Assembly (NCBI GenBank): GCA_033398695.1
Contig: CM065810.1
Coordinates: 141,761,215 to 141,825,214, forward strand
Direction: 5' to 3'
Source of the DNA: Orobanche coerulescens
Taxonomy: Eukaryota > Streptophyta > Magnoliopsida > Lamiales > Orobanchaceae
Length of the DNA: 64,000 bases
The first letter of the stretch is position 1. Every line of letters begins with the position of its first letter. A program made the translations under genes and the position numbers. The notes under the pieces were generated by a model that worked only from the letters and a program-made list of their open reading frames with translations, was not told the DNA's origin and made no database searches. This document shows, piece by piece, positions 20,139-31,070 of the stretch.

Positions 20139-22610
20139 GTTACGGCCGCTAAGCGCTGGCCGGTTACGGCCGTATTGATCGGCAGATTTCAGTCAGTAGC
20201 CCCTGGGAGTTCGGTTACGGCCATAGGCTATGCCGATTACGGCCGTAAGGTTCAATCGTTGCATACGCAAGGCTTCGGCCATTGCATGCGCTACAGGTAG
20301 TTGACCGAGTTATGACTGTAAGGCACTGCCGGTTACGTCCGTAACACTACCGGCCATATATAGGCCTGGTGACGGGCCAAACTTCAGTTCTCACATTTTT
20401 ATTCTCCTGGTGGCGGCTCTCGGACGGGTGCGATGGGGAGAGATGTTCTTGGCCGATCCTACTCATTTCCAAGGCTTTTGGAAGGCCTTTGTCGATTAGA
20501 TCAACATCAAAACCTTGTTCTTCGCCGGATCGAGGTATTTCTTCCGTAGAACCCTAGTTGTGTATTTTTTTCGGGGTTTCTTCGTGATTCGTTGATTTTG
20601 TCCGAGATTAATGAATTTTTCTTTGTATTCTTGTTGTATTGATCATGGTCTTCGGATTTTGTAACTCATTTATCGATTTTTATCACTCGAAACTTGATTC
20701 TCGATTTTCCTTGAAGAAACCCTCGGATTCTTGTTGTTTTTCGGGTTGATTCGAATTCTGTTTAGTGTTATTGATTCGTGGTGATATTATTTTCATAGTT
20801 TTCGTGGAGTTGACGAGTTATTGGTCGTTCTTGGGAGTTCGGGAGCTACTCGACCGTGTCTATTCGGTGTTCCATTGCTCGTGGTATCGAGGCAAGTATC
20901 TTGCCCATACATTACGTGTTTTGTAGATTTAATAGTTGGTAATCGACGTTATGTGCCGAATGAATGTCTATAATTAACTTTTAAAGGAATCGATATGCTT
21001 TTCAATATTTCCTTAAAGATGACTCGTATGTTTTCGTTGTTAAATGTGCTTGTCTAAGTATGTATATTAGTGTTGAGTATAAGAATACTTTACTTCCGTA
21101 GGGTTTCGTTTTGTGTGATTATGTTGTTTGTAGATTTAAAGTTTAACCTTTCGTTGAGGTACGTGTGGGGAAACATGTGTTATTGATGATCATGTGTCAT
21201 TGTGAGATAAAGATGGTAACTTCCTTATGAGGACGTTGTGCCGTTCAACGTGGTTGGAAAGGTACTTTCTCTCGTTGCTATGTTATTGGTACTAGCTGCA
21301 TCATTGGATTCTAGTGTTAATTATATCGTTACTTGGTCGTGAGTATGTGTTGGATGAACTGGCCATTATAGTAAGGTACCTCGACTATATATACTGTGAT
21401 TGACCTTCGAGGCTTGTGGCTTGCAACTATGGATTATGATCTTTTGGGTGTGTGAGTTGTTGTCCTTCCACCCGGATTATTCGACGGGACGTTTAGGGGT
21501 CGATACTAAGGGGTACGGACACGGAAGTGGAATTGGGTGCGTGTGTCGTTGATCTTCCACCCGGAGCATTCGACGGGGCGTCTGGGGGCCGATACTAAGG
21601 GGTACGGCCGCTGAAGTGGTTTCCCACCCAGAGCGTTCGACAGGGCGTTTGGGGGCCGATACTAAGGGGTACGGTCGCGGGTTACTAGGTGTGGTTTTCA
21701 TCTTGAGGATGATGTGGATGTTTTCGTTAATTGTGATATTATCCATAGTATCACAATGCTTTGTGCTCGGGGTCGAGATACATTATATATCGAGTCTTCG
21801 TGTTTGACTAGAATGGCATAAGAATAATGTATTATGTGTAATATGTCCTTGTAAGTGAATTATAGTTGATGATCGGGTCATGGACCCTGTGTTTGTGACC
21901 GGAATGGTTGGGTCGTGGACCCCGTGTTTTGTTAACAGGATTTGCATTTTGTAAAATGAACTTTGGGGTTGTGACCCTAAGTGACTTTCGAGGAATTAAG
22001 AACCTTTCAATTTCTAATATTTTCAAAACTCCCGAGACTTGGAAGTGTTTTCAAAGTGCTTGCTTGTTTCATTTCTACTTTCAAGACTTAAACTATTTGA
22101 ATTAACCAAAATATATCGGGAAGTCTTTTGTTGTACTCTCGGAATGTGTTATGTATGGCTCGTACTTGTATTTTATACTTGCACTAGCAAAACAGTTGAA
22201 TTTTGCTAACCCCCGAGTATTCGGGGGGTGGATGTCTGTTCTGCGTCCAGGTACATGCAGGTTTTGGGAGCAAAACACAAGATCGGTGTGAAGGATGATG
22301 GAAGACGAATGATACTAATCACACAAAGGCCAATTTTAGGTTCAGTCAGTCGGAGTTCATTGTATGGTCTTTTCCGCTGTAGTACTTTTTGTTATGAGTG
22401 TGTTTTACCCTTGCATTGGTATAAGTTGAGATAGAAATGTGTATTTTTGACTTGTATGTTAGTGTTGAAAGACCAAATCGGTCTATTAGTTCGATGTTTT
22501 ATTAGGTTGGTATGTAATGTAATGTGTTGTTTCGATGTCTAGCCTGGTGGATCCTCACAGAGAGGGTCTGCGGCGTGTAATATTCCCGGTTTGATTCTGG
22601 GGGTGTTAAA
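20139..22610 (+). repeat. A1 LTR, second segment
   Basis: Resumes in the middle of the palindrome array (gttacggccgctaa, gttacggccgta, ggttacggccata, gattacggccgtaagg to about 20345), followed by TATATA (20357-20362), a possible donor tcgag|gtattt (about 20534), a GC-rich triplicated repeat, double hairpin (22185-22226) and arm GATACTAATCAC (22311-22322). Ends TGTTAAA just before the PBS. Total LTR about 2.79 kb without LARD1. Confidence 0.9.
21466..21680. repeat. three-copy tandem repeat in A1 LTR
   Basis: Three copies starting at 21466, 21555 and 21621 with the core ttccacccgg...attcgacggg...gggggccgatactaaggggtacgg. The same three-copy repeat, diverged, is in the solo LTR at 46689-46905. 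Confidence 0.88.
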
Positions 22611-22614
22611 TTTA

Positions 22615-22632
22615 TGGTATCAGAGCCTAGGT
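22615..22632 (+). other. A1 primer-binding site, tRNA-iMet type
   Basis: TGGTATCAGAGCCTAGGT, four bases after the LTR end. Confidence 0.88.
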
Positions 22633-23405
22633 TGCGGAAACCTAGGCTGCCGGGTCCAGTCGGGTATTGTCGTGTCTTGTCAGATTGTGTCTGCCTAAGT
22701 CATGTTGTGATGCGTCGTCTAGGATGTCGGCCGTGATTAGTATCAAAGTGAAACCATCATCTTCGTGCGACCTGTGTATGTAAGTCTCCCTACTCCATGT
22801 TGTACCACGAGCTATACGAGCCTATGTGATTATGTGTTATGTAGTAGTATTTAAAGGTGCATCGTGAGTAAGTGACATATATTTGTTGATTACCGTCTTG
22901 TGCTAGAATAAAGAATGATATTGCTGATTGTATCTTCGTATAAACTGTTTTCTTGCAAGAGTAACAACCTTGGAATTTTAAGTTTTCGAAAGGCTTTCGG
23001 GGAATCACGTAAATTTTTAAAATGTCCTCCAAGGGAGGATTTTGATTTTCGTATGATGACCTCAAGGTCCAAATTATTGAGACTTCAAACTACCGATATT
23101 TCATTTTCATCTCATATTATAAGTTTTCAAAACATGACGATGTTCTCGTTGTTGGGCAATGGTGCCAGTTTTATGATTAAAATAGTGATGGGAATGTTGA
23201 GTCGATCGGTATGTATATGTTGAGACAGCCCTCTTTATTCAGAGGTGAAATTTCGGTTTTGAATGATATTTGTCTTTTGATGGTTGCTTGTGAGATGTTA
23301 TAATTATGTGAATCAGTGGCATTCAGACTCGTATGTTGTTGCTTAATTGTAACCTTCGATTCTAGTATTGCCTTGTATATGTTTGCCATCGTGTTGTTGA
23401 TTAGA

Positions 23406-23500
23406 ACAGTTAGCGCACGCTAAGTATGAGGCTAGCGCACGCTAATGGGGTATGAGTGGCGCACGCTTAGCTCTGTTGTAGCGCGCGCTAATTGGCCTGG
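23406..23500. repeat. four palindromic words inside A1 leader
   Basis: ttagcgcacgctaa, ctagcgcacgctaa, tggcgcacgctta and tagcgcgcgctaa within 95 bp. These words otherwise occur upstream of LTR TATA boxes (D and the solo LTR at 45237); here they lie downstream of the PBS. Confidence 0.85.
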
Positions 23501-24481
23501 ACAGAGGCTAGAGAACCACATTTCTTTTAGCCGTTAGGCCTAACCTTTACAGTCAATCACCCGTGACCGCATTCTATGTGTGTTGTCTAGTAATGACAAC
23601 TGTTTTGTATGAATGTGTGTTATGACTTTTCGTTGCGCTAAGTGATAATTGATTTTGTTCAGTAAATTGGTAAATTATGTCGCCGTGCGTGTGTTCGAAA
23701 ATACTTTTCTGAGACTTTCATAAGTTTGTGCAAGTTGTGGAAAATCAATTTTTGGAATGGTGCGATTAATCGGCGGCTTCGTATGAACTTTAGAAATTGT
23801 TTGGAATGTGCGAGACGGCCTAGGATTCTCAAATAAAACCTCGACGGTATCTGAAAGAGATGTTTAAAAGTTCCTTTGGACATTTGTAAAATATTACCGT
23901 CGTTGATCTTTGAAGAGGATTTTTTTTTTGAAAACGATTTTTAACGTATTGTTGTATTTTCAAACAATTCGAGTACATGATTTTCAAAAATCTTTCACAC
24001 CAAAAAAAAAAAAAATTATTTCAAAAACCAATACGATTTTTTTCAAAAATATATAGTGAAAGATGAAGAATCTCACTCGATTTAAACTTCAAACTCGGTT
24101 TTGGAAAAGTTTCCTGTACCTTGTGTGGTTACCTTGTTTGTTATTAACGGTGATGCTGGTATGTAGTGGCGTGGTGATTTTGACAGTGCCGGTTGCACCG
24201 AAAATATTGTTTTGCAAATGATTTCAAAATGAGACGGTTAAAGTCGATTGTTTAGAAGTTTTGATGAAACAATCCGAGGTACCAAAAATACTTTTAAAGT
24301 TTTATTTTGAATAGCATACAAATCCAAGGATTTTCAAATGATATCATTTAAAAGGATACCTCGTGGGTTTTTCTTATCGAGTTGTTATTAGTTACCTTAT
24401 GTGATATGTCGTGCTGAGTTGGTACCTTAGCATATTATTTTTGCAAATTTGTGCCATCGTATTGAGTGAGAATCCGCTTAG

Positions 24482-24545
24482 TATGCCGAGGGACAGAGGA
24501 CGCAGTCGTGACCGAGGTACATGTGGTCATGGAGATCAGATCATT
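24482..24545 (+). pseudogene. gag: A1 gag N-terminal fragment
   Basis: MPRDRGRSRDRGTCGHGDQ is the same basic Gag N-terminus as the A2/A3 gag (MPRGRSRGRNRGTDGHGEQ on the - strand at 44480). Similarity ends after about 21 codons at 24541-24545, where unrelated DNA begins. Only this stub of the gene is present. Confidence 0.75.
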
Positions 24546-24712
24546 CGCATAATTCGACTTCTATTTCGTGCCTTTTTGACAGCAGGGTGGTTCTGTTATG
24601 ACGGGAACCTAACAAGTGTTGTAAGCTAATTAGGCCTGCCCGCATATAGAGTTGAAGTGGGCTTCATTTTCATGGGCGTGAAACAGCTAGGCTTACTTTT
24701 GTCCTCCCAGAG
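24546..24712. other. unclassified DNA, left part
   Basis: Not similar to any other part of the window. With the piece after LARD2 (29740-29946) it makes about 370 bp lying between the broken ends of A1 and C. No reading frame, terminal repeat or TSD of its own is visible. It may be filler at a deletion junction or a small remnant of another sequence. Confidence 0.5.
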
Positions 24713-26100
24713 TGTCACAGGGCGCTTTCCATATTATTAGGAGTACCCGGGATTGCCTCAGACTTACAAAGGATTATGTTGGATAGTTGCCCTGCGACAC
24801 GAATAAGGTTGGGGACGTGCGACAGTGGTCGGCATCCGGAGTGTTTCCGTGCGCGAGCAGGACATTGAGTCCTAGAGCAGAGGGCTTTAGGAGAAGATTT
24901 TCTTGAAATTCTTGTAATGGGTAGTTCTTTGGAGTGCTGGGAAGGTCTCCACCAAGTTTCACAGCTAGACGGTTCCGTTTGACTAGCGAACAATGCGAAA
25001 GATCAAGATGCTGCAGTGCAGTGGCATTGTAGTAATTTCAGAATATTGCAGAGGCAATTCCTCACTCCCGGATGGGGCTGAAACTTTGAGGACTTATATA
25101 TAATGTCGTAAGATACTCTACGGTTCAAGCAGATAAGGATTTGGAGTTCGGATGAGGGAGTTACACCCGATGTGCTTCCTCGGCCGATCAATGTCTAGTG
25201 CATTCACAAGGGAATATTTCTATAAGCCTATTATAGGGGGGGCAGTCCTTAGATGGGCAATGGTGGGCAAGCGGACTATCTTCCTCGTGCTGTCGAGCAC
25301 CAAGCGTGCAATCTTCCTATAGGTAAGGGGGCCTCTAGGGAGCCAACTCTAAACATTCGAAGTGTGCGAGGAGTTCCCGAGCGAGTTGGAAATCGTTAGG
25401 GCGGCGTAGGACCTATGTGGTCTGCGTTGGGCTTAAGGTTGGCATGGAGGCTCTAGTGTGACCGGAGGGATGCCGTCGGCCATATAACACTTCCTCTATG
25501 TCGATTGGGCAATCGAGGCACTCACTTAAATCATACGCCTCGTGAGCTTACTCGTAAGCATTAGTTATCGGTTCCGGCTATGCTGCGGGGGATCGTTGGC
25601 TTGTACATGTGGTTGCGAGAGAACACCACATTGCGGATTGAAGGTAATATATCGGTATGCGAAGTAGTCCCAAACATCGTGAGGGGCAAATATCTATTGA
25701 TGGCATGAATCTAAGCCAAGATCTAAAAGGTTGTCCGTCTCGAGTGAGGTACTCTCAAGGGCGCCAAGGTACTGCACCTAGGAAGTCCCGAGTGAGTGTC
25801 GAGCATGAGGAATTTCACTTCGAGCATGCGAGTGACCCTTAGTGCCGAGTGCCATTGCGGGTTAAGCTTGAAGGGTATGAGATACTGGCCCTTAGTTGGT
25901 CGGAGGCAAAGGACAGGCGGGTGCCTAGCGTTTTACGCAGCACAATGGACCAGTGCATGATATCTCTAATGTTGGTACTATATGAAATCTCGTTGATGGT
26001 AGTCGGACAGAGACTCGGAAGTCTCCTAGGCGCACGAGTGATTCGTGATCGGTTGCACGAATTCGACGGCCTGAACCTCAGTGATCCGCACCCCGTGACA
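24713..26100 (+). repeat. LARD2 5' LTR (1388 bp)
   Basis: TGTCACAGGGCGC...CCCCGTGACA, inverted ends TGTCAC/GTGACA. Collinear with 28343-29739. Confidence 0.94.
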
Positions 26101-28342
26101 AGTGGTATCGGAGCCTGGAATGTCGCATCTAGGTTTAGCTGAGCATTGAGCATTGTTGAATATATTGCTTCCCCTTGAGAACCGGGTACCAAAATTGTGC
26201 CGAAATTTTCTTATTAGCCATTGTAGTGGCATTTCAGCGAAGGGCCTACAGTGCGTTCTTACGTATTGTGGCAGAGTTGAGAATTAAGTTGGCAGTGGGA
26301 CTTCAGCGAATGGTAGTACCTCGAGTTGGCTTTGCAGTTGGGCGAATGTTAGTACCCTGGTTGTTTGGTTTCTGTCGGTGATGTTCGAAGGCTTTGTTCG
26401 GTGCGAGTTGTTGGCATTAGTGATTCCGGCGAATGGTAGTAACCGAGTTATGATGTGTTTAATGACTATATTTATTCTCTGCGAGTACGGTTGGCAGTTG
26501 GTTAATGTGAGGGGAACATTCTCATCGGTAAATTGCGGACGCGTGAGCAACGGTGTTGGTGTAATCTGATCAGAAACTTTATGTTGGCCTTTTTTTGTGG
26601 GCTTATAAGACATCTTGATCTCCTAGAAGAAGACATGCCGGTGAGCCGGGTGGTGTGCAGTAGCCACGTCTGCCAAGTTGCAGCCATGTTTGCGTAGCAC
26701 CGCAGATTGAGAGGTGATTTGGTTTTGAGACCCAATTGTGCGAAAAATTCAGTGCGGGAAACTGCCACAGCACGTTCAGGTGCAAAACTTAGGCTGAATC
26801 TTAGTGCGCGCAAGCGTCACAGCACTTAAGGTGCATTGGTTACATGAGATTTGAATTGTTCGCACATGAGGTGCAATCGTAACACAGCCACCACGGAAGT
26901 TGCAAGAGTGGAGTGTTCAATCTTCCTGATTCGAGTCGGGCATATATGAGAATGGGCATGCCCCAAGTGTGGTGTTGCATGTCCCAGCAGTCTAGGAGGG
27001 ACAAGAGATTTGGGTCTGGCTTCCAACATGAGTGGGGGAGGGCCAGACCCTCGAGACGAAATGGGCTGATTCGAGAACGATGTTCTTTAAGGGGATTCCA
27101 AAGCCTAGAGTATGGGCTCTGTGGTTGAGGGATTCTCTGAAAGGGACTGAGTTATATGGAGCATTGGGCTCCTTGGTTACCGATGAGGTGTGTCCATTCT
27201 GGACGCACACGTGAGCGATTTTGAGATGGCTGTTCTTGGAAGTAATTTGGAAGCCAATAAATGGGAACTATTGATCTATGGATGTCTGATGGGAGCAAGA
27301 CGAATGATGTGTGCTCGTACAGAGTACACAATCGTGCGTTGAGAAATAAAGCCAGACGACCAGGTTACGAGTTAGGCCAGAGGGCCTGGGTTTGTGTCAT
27401 CGTCTGAGTCAGAGGACCAGCGATAGCAACCCTTGAGTTTTTGTCACGCCAGGTCAGAGGGCTGGTGACGTGGTATGCCGAGAGTTAGGCATCACCTTCA
27501 AGGGGGGAGGGTGCGTTCATCACGTGCATAGCCTTCAAGCTCCTTGCCGTAGAAGTGCGGTGGCCCGAGGGCCGAGAGTTTAGTGATCAGTGAGCAACCG
27601 TGCAGGCCTCTTTCGACTTGTTCTAGAGGGCACTTGCCTTACAGAGTTTCAATTGGGTTTGGCTCGTCCTTGATAGAATTCGGAATCCATATTATGGGGT
27701 ATGGTTAGTAAGGATTTTTGAGAGGGCAGCCACGGTGGTATTTGAGCGGAGCGCAAGGCTCCTTTGGATGGGTTCTTGGTGTTAGTGAGCACTCATATAA
27801 GTATCATGTAATCCATACATTCAGACAAATCGACCCAGTTTAATTCGTAGAACTTGTCGCTAGTCTCGAACTTGACAATGAGGGAGTAGCTTGATTTGAG
27901 CTAGAGTGGCAATCTAACATCATCGTTGGGTTTTTGGTTATATCGAGGATGGAGAGAATGATTCCTGCCAAGAATAGAGTGGGTGTGCGCCGAGAGAGAG
28001 GCAACATCCGGCAGGAGGGAGAGTGTTTTGATCGCGTGCACTGCATCCCTACGAGATAAGTTTGAATGCGCGATGCGCAAGAGATGCCGAGCGAGCGGCG
28101 AGAAATTGCGATCATCGAGTGGCCGTGCCGGCGTTCTTCGAGTTGGGCCTACGACTTTACAAGAAGGTGCCACTTGATGGAACTGAGAGTGCTGTGCCGA
28201 AGCACACGAGTTGAGGAGATGGAGGTAGAGTGTCGGGTTCATTGCCCAAGTATTTTCATGATGAGATGGGCAGCGCTTGTACATAGAGCAGGTTGTGTGT
28301 GCATGCGTTGACGAGGACGTAAACGGATTGAGAGGGGGAGGA
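26101..28342 (+). other. LARD2 internal region, non-coding
   Basis: GC-balanced sequence without a convincing frame on either strand. It contains a repeated phrase of the type gtagtaccc/ggcagtgggacttcagcgaatg (26230-26440), in which short words (cagcgaa, ggcagt, gtagtac) recur, suggesting old internal tandem duplication. PBS at its left end and PPT at its right end. Confidence 0.8.
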
Positions 28343-29739
28343 TGTCACAGGGCACTTTCCATATTATTAGGAGAACCTGGGATTGCCCCAGACATACAAA
28401 TGATTATGTTGGATAGTTGCCCTGCGACACGAATAAGGTTGGGGACGTGTGACAGTGGTCGGCGTCCGGAGTCTGTCCGTGCGCGAGCAGGACATTGAGT
28501 CGGGGAGCATAGGACTTTAGGAGAAGAGTTTCGTGAAATGCTTGTAATATGTAGTTCCTTGGAGTGTTGGTAAGGTCTCCACCAAGTTTCACAGCTAGAC
28601 GGTTCCGTTTGAGTAGCGAACAATGCGAAGGATCAAGATGCTGCAGTGCAGTGGCATTGTAGTAATTTCAGAATATTGCAGAGGCAATTTCTCACACCTC
28701 GAGTATCATATGGGGCTGAAACTTTGAGGACTTATCGATAATGTCGTAATATACTCTACGGTTCAAGCGGATAAGGATTCGGAGTTCGAATGAGGGAGTT
28801 ACACCCGATGTGCTTCCTCGGCCGACCAATATCTAGTGCATTCACAAGGGAATATTTCTATAAGCCTATTATAGTGGGGACAATCCTTAGATGGGCAATG
28901 GTGGGCAAGCGGCCAGTCTTCCTCGTGCTGTCGAGCACCAAGCGTGAAATCTTCCTAGAGGTAAGGGGGTCCTCTAGGGAGCCAACTCTAAGCATTCGAA
29001 GTGTGCGAGGAGTTCCCGAGCGAGTTGGAAATCGTTAGGGCAGCGTAGGACCTATATGGTCTGCGTTGGGCTTAAGGTTGGCATGGCGGCTCTAGTGTGA
29101 CTGGAGGGATGCCGTCGGCCATATAACACTTCCTCTATGTCGATTGGGCAATCGAGGCACTCACTTAAATCATACGCCTCGTGAGCTTACTCGTAAGCAT
29201 TAGCTATCGGTTCCGGCTATGCTCCGTGGGATTATTGGCTTGTACATGTGGTTACGAGACAACACCACATTGCGGATTAAAGGTAATATGTCGGTATGTG
29301 AAGTAGTCCCAAACATCGTGAGGGGCAAATATCTATTGATGGCATGAATCTAAGCTAAGATCTAAAAGGTTGTCCGTCTCGAGTGAGGTACTCTCAAGGG
29401 CGCCAAGGTACTGCACCTAGGAAGTCCCGAGTGAGTGTCGAGCATGAGGAATTGCACTTCGGGCATGCGAGTGACCCTTAGTGCCGAGTGGCATTGCGGG
29501 TTAATCTTGAAGGGTATGAGATACCGACCCTTAGTTGGTCAGAGGTAAAGGACAGGCGGGTGCCTAGCGTTTTACGCAGCACAATGGACCAGTGCATGAT
29601 ATCTCTAATGTTGGTACTATATGAAATCTCATTGATGGTAGCCGGATGGACAATCGGAAGTCTCCTAGACGCACATGTGATTCGTGATCTGCTGCACGAA
29701 TTCGACGGCCTGAACCTCAGTGAGCCGCACCCCGTGACA
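28343..29739 (+). repeat. LARD2 3' LTR (1397 bp)
   Basis: Same sequence as the 5' LTR with scattered changes and a small insertion (cctcgagtatcat near 28698). Followed by the second TSD copy cagag. Confidence 0.94.
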
Positions 29740-29946
29740 CAGAGGCTAGTAGGCTGGACCAAAAAATGCATGTAAAATATGCTCTTGGGTTGGATTGCGA
29801 TAATATAAGTGCTTTAAATGAATTTGAGCAACTTTCCATGGATTATTTCGCTAAATTGAGAATGATATGCATTTATACATGTTTTCAATTTGTATAATAA
29901 TATATTACTACCTCTATAAAGTAAGTATCTTGGTGCACGTTGATAG
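29740..29946. other. unclassified DNA, right part
   Basis: A/T-rich sequence that continues 24546-24712 across the LARD2 insertion, then meets the broken integrase of element C at about 29947. No feature recognised. Confidence 0.5.
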
Positions 29947-31070
29947 GTGAGCGCACGCCCTCAACATATCCTCTAGAGTTTGGATAGTCCTTTCAGACTG
30001 ACCATCAGTCTACGGATGAAATTCCGTACTGAAGTTCAACTGCGTACCCATCGCACGATGAACTGCTTTCCAGAAGTGTGACACGAATCGCCCATCACGA
30101 TCAGATACAATACTCTTGGGGGTACCATGTAACCTTACAATCTCTTTAATAAACAGCTGGGCCAATCTCTCGGGTCCTCATGTGTCTTTAATCTCCAAAA
30201 AGTGGGCTGATTTGGTCAGGCGGTCCACAATCACCCAAATCGTATTCATCCCTCGACGACTCATCAGCAAGCTAGTGATAAAATCCATCGATATGTCCTC
30301 CCATTTCCACTCGGGAATCGGGAGCAGTTTCAGCATTCCTGTGGGTCGCTGATGCTCAATCTTAACCTACTGACAAGTTAAATATCTCAAAACGAACTCT
30401 GCAACTTCACATTTCATATTTCCTAACCAATAACATTACTTCAAATCCTTATACATCTGGATAGACCCCGGGTGAATGGAGCACGGGGTAGTATGGGCCT
30501 CTCTCAGGATAGAGTTCCTCAACTCTTCGTCTGCAGGTACACAAACTCGATTCCTGAAGCGTATCAATCCATCCTCATGGATGACAAATCCAGGGGCTTT
30601 CCCTTGAGTTACTTCATCCCGAACTCGAGATAAGAATGGGTTTGTAACCTGCTTTGATCTGATTATATCATCAAGGGATGATGAAATCTCAAGTGTGCAG
30701 AGTTGTCCCTGAATACGCTGTAACCAGACTTCAATTTCCGGCCTCACGAACTCCAACTGCAATTCCCTCTGAACTGTCAAGTGGGCAAGCATATGCTCTT
30801 GTACTGTCTTACGACTCAAGGCATCGAAAACCACATTAGCTTTGCCCGGATGATAAAGGATATCAATATCATAGTCTTTGATTAGTTATAGCCACCTTCT
30901 CTGCCTCATGTTCAACTCCTTCTGAGCAAAAATGTACTTCAGGCTCTTGTGATCAGTAAAGATCTGACAGGTAACTCCATACAGATAGCGACGCCAGATT
31001 TTTAAAGCAAACACCACGGCTGCTAGCTCAAAATCATGGGTCGGATAGTTAACTTCATAGGGTCTTAACT
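29947..31070 (-). pseudogene. pol: element C RNase H end and integrase
   Basis: From about 31070 downwards, in a frame shifted from RT, the RNase H text [20 protein letters not shown]...[11 protein letters not shown] is readable with a TAA near 30885, then the integrase zinc-binding region (HTTPCSIHPG...YLTCQ, first Cys of the CxxC pair lost) with stops near 30436 and 30365. The catalytic core keeps all three acidic positions in the contexts [15 protein letters not shown] and GQSERTIQTLEDMLR. The frame ends at 29947 where unrelated DNA begins, so the C-terminal domain is missing and no chromodomain can be assessed. Confidence 0.88.

Larger units (their letters stand above)
22611..24481 (+). 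other. A1 leader (PBS to gag), with extra inserted sequence
   Basis: PBS TGGTATCAGAGCCTAGGT at 22615-22632; arm GTGATTAGTATC at 22733-22744; possible donor GTAAGT at 22780-22785. At about 1.87 kb it is much longer than the equivalent leader of A2/A3 (about 0.97 kb without its solo LTR). The extra part includes a short array of TTAGCGCACGCTAA words (23406-23500) and an oligo-A run (24001-24015). No reading frame is seen. Confidence 0.75.
11096..24545 (+). mobile_element. element A1: gypsy-type element, 5' LTR, leader and gag start only
   Basis: The 5' LTR is 11096-11420 plus 20139-22610, split by LARD1; then PBS (22615-22632), a leader of about 1.85 kb and the first codons of gag at 24482. 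It breaks off at about 24545 where homology to the A2/A3 gag stops. The LTR is the same family as the one at 37007-38624 and 47705-49067: it starts TGTAATACCCGAGATCTTC. The LTR 3' end reads TGTTAAA instead of TGTTACA, a point change. Confidence 0.85.
24713..29739 (+). mobile_element. LARD2: complete non-coding LTR element (5027 bp)
   Basis: Two LTRs (24713-26100, 28343-29739) flank a 2242-bp internal region with PBS TGGTATCGGAGCCTGG at 26103 and PPT agagggggagga at 28331-28342. TSD cagag is present at 24708-24712 and 29740-29744. LTR termini TGTCACA...GTGACA differ from the TGTAA...TTACA group, and neither palindrome array nor double hairpin is seen, so it belongs to a separate lineage. No gag or pol frame is found. 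Confidence 0.94.
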
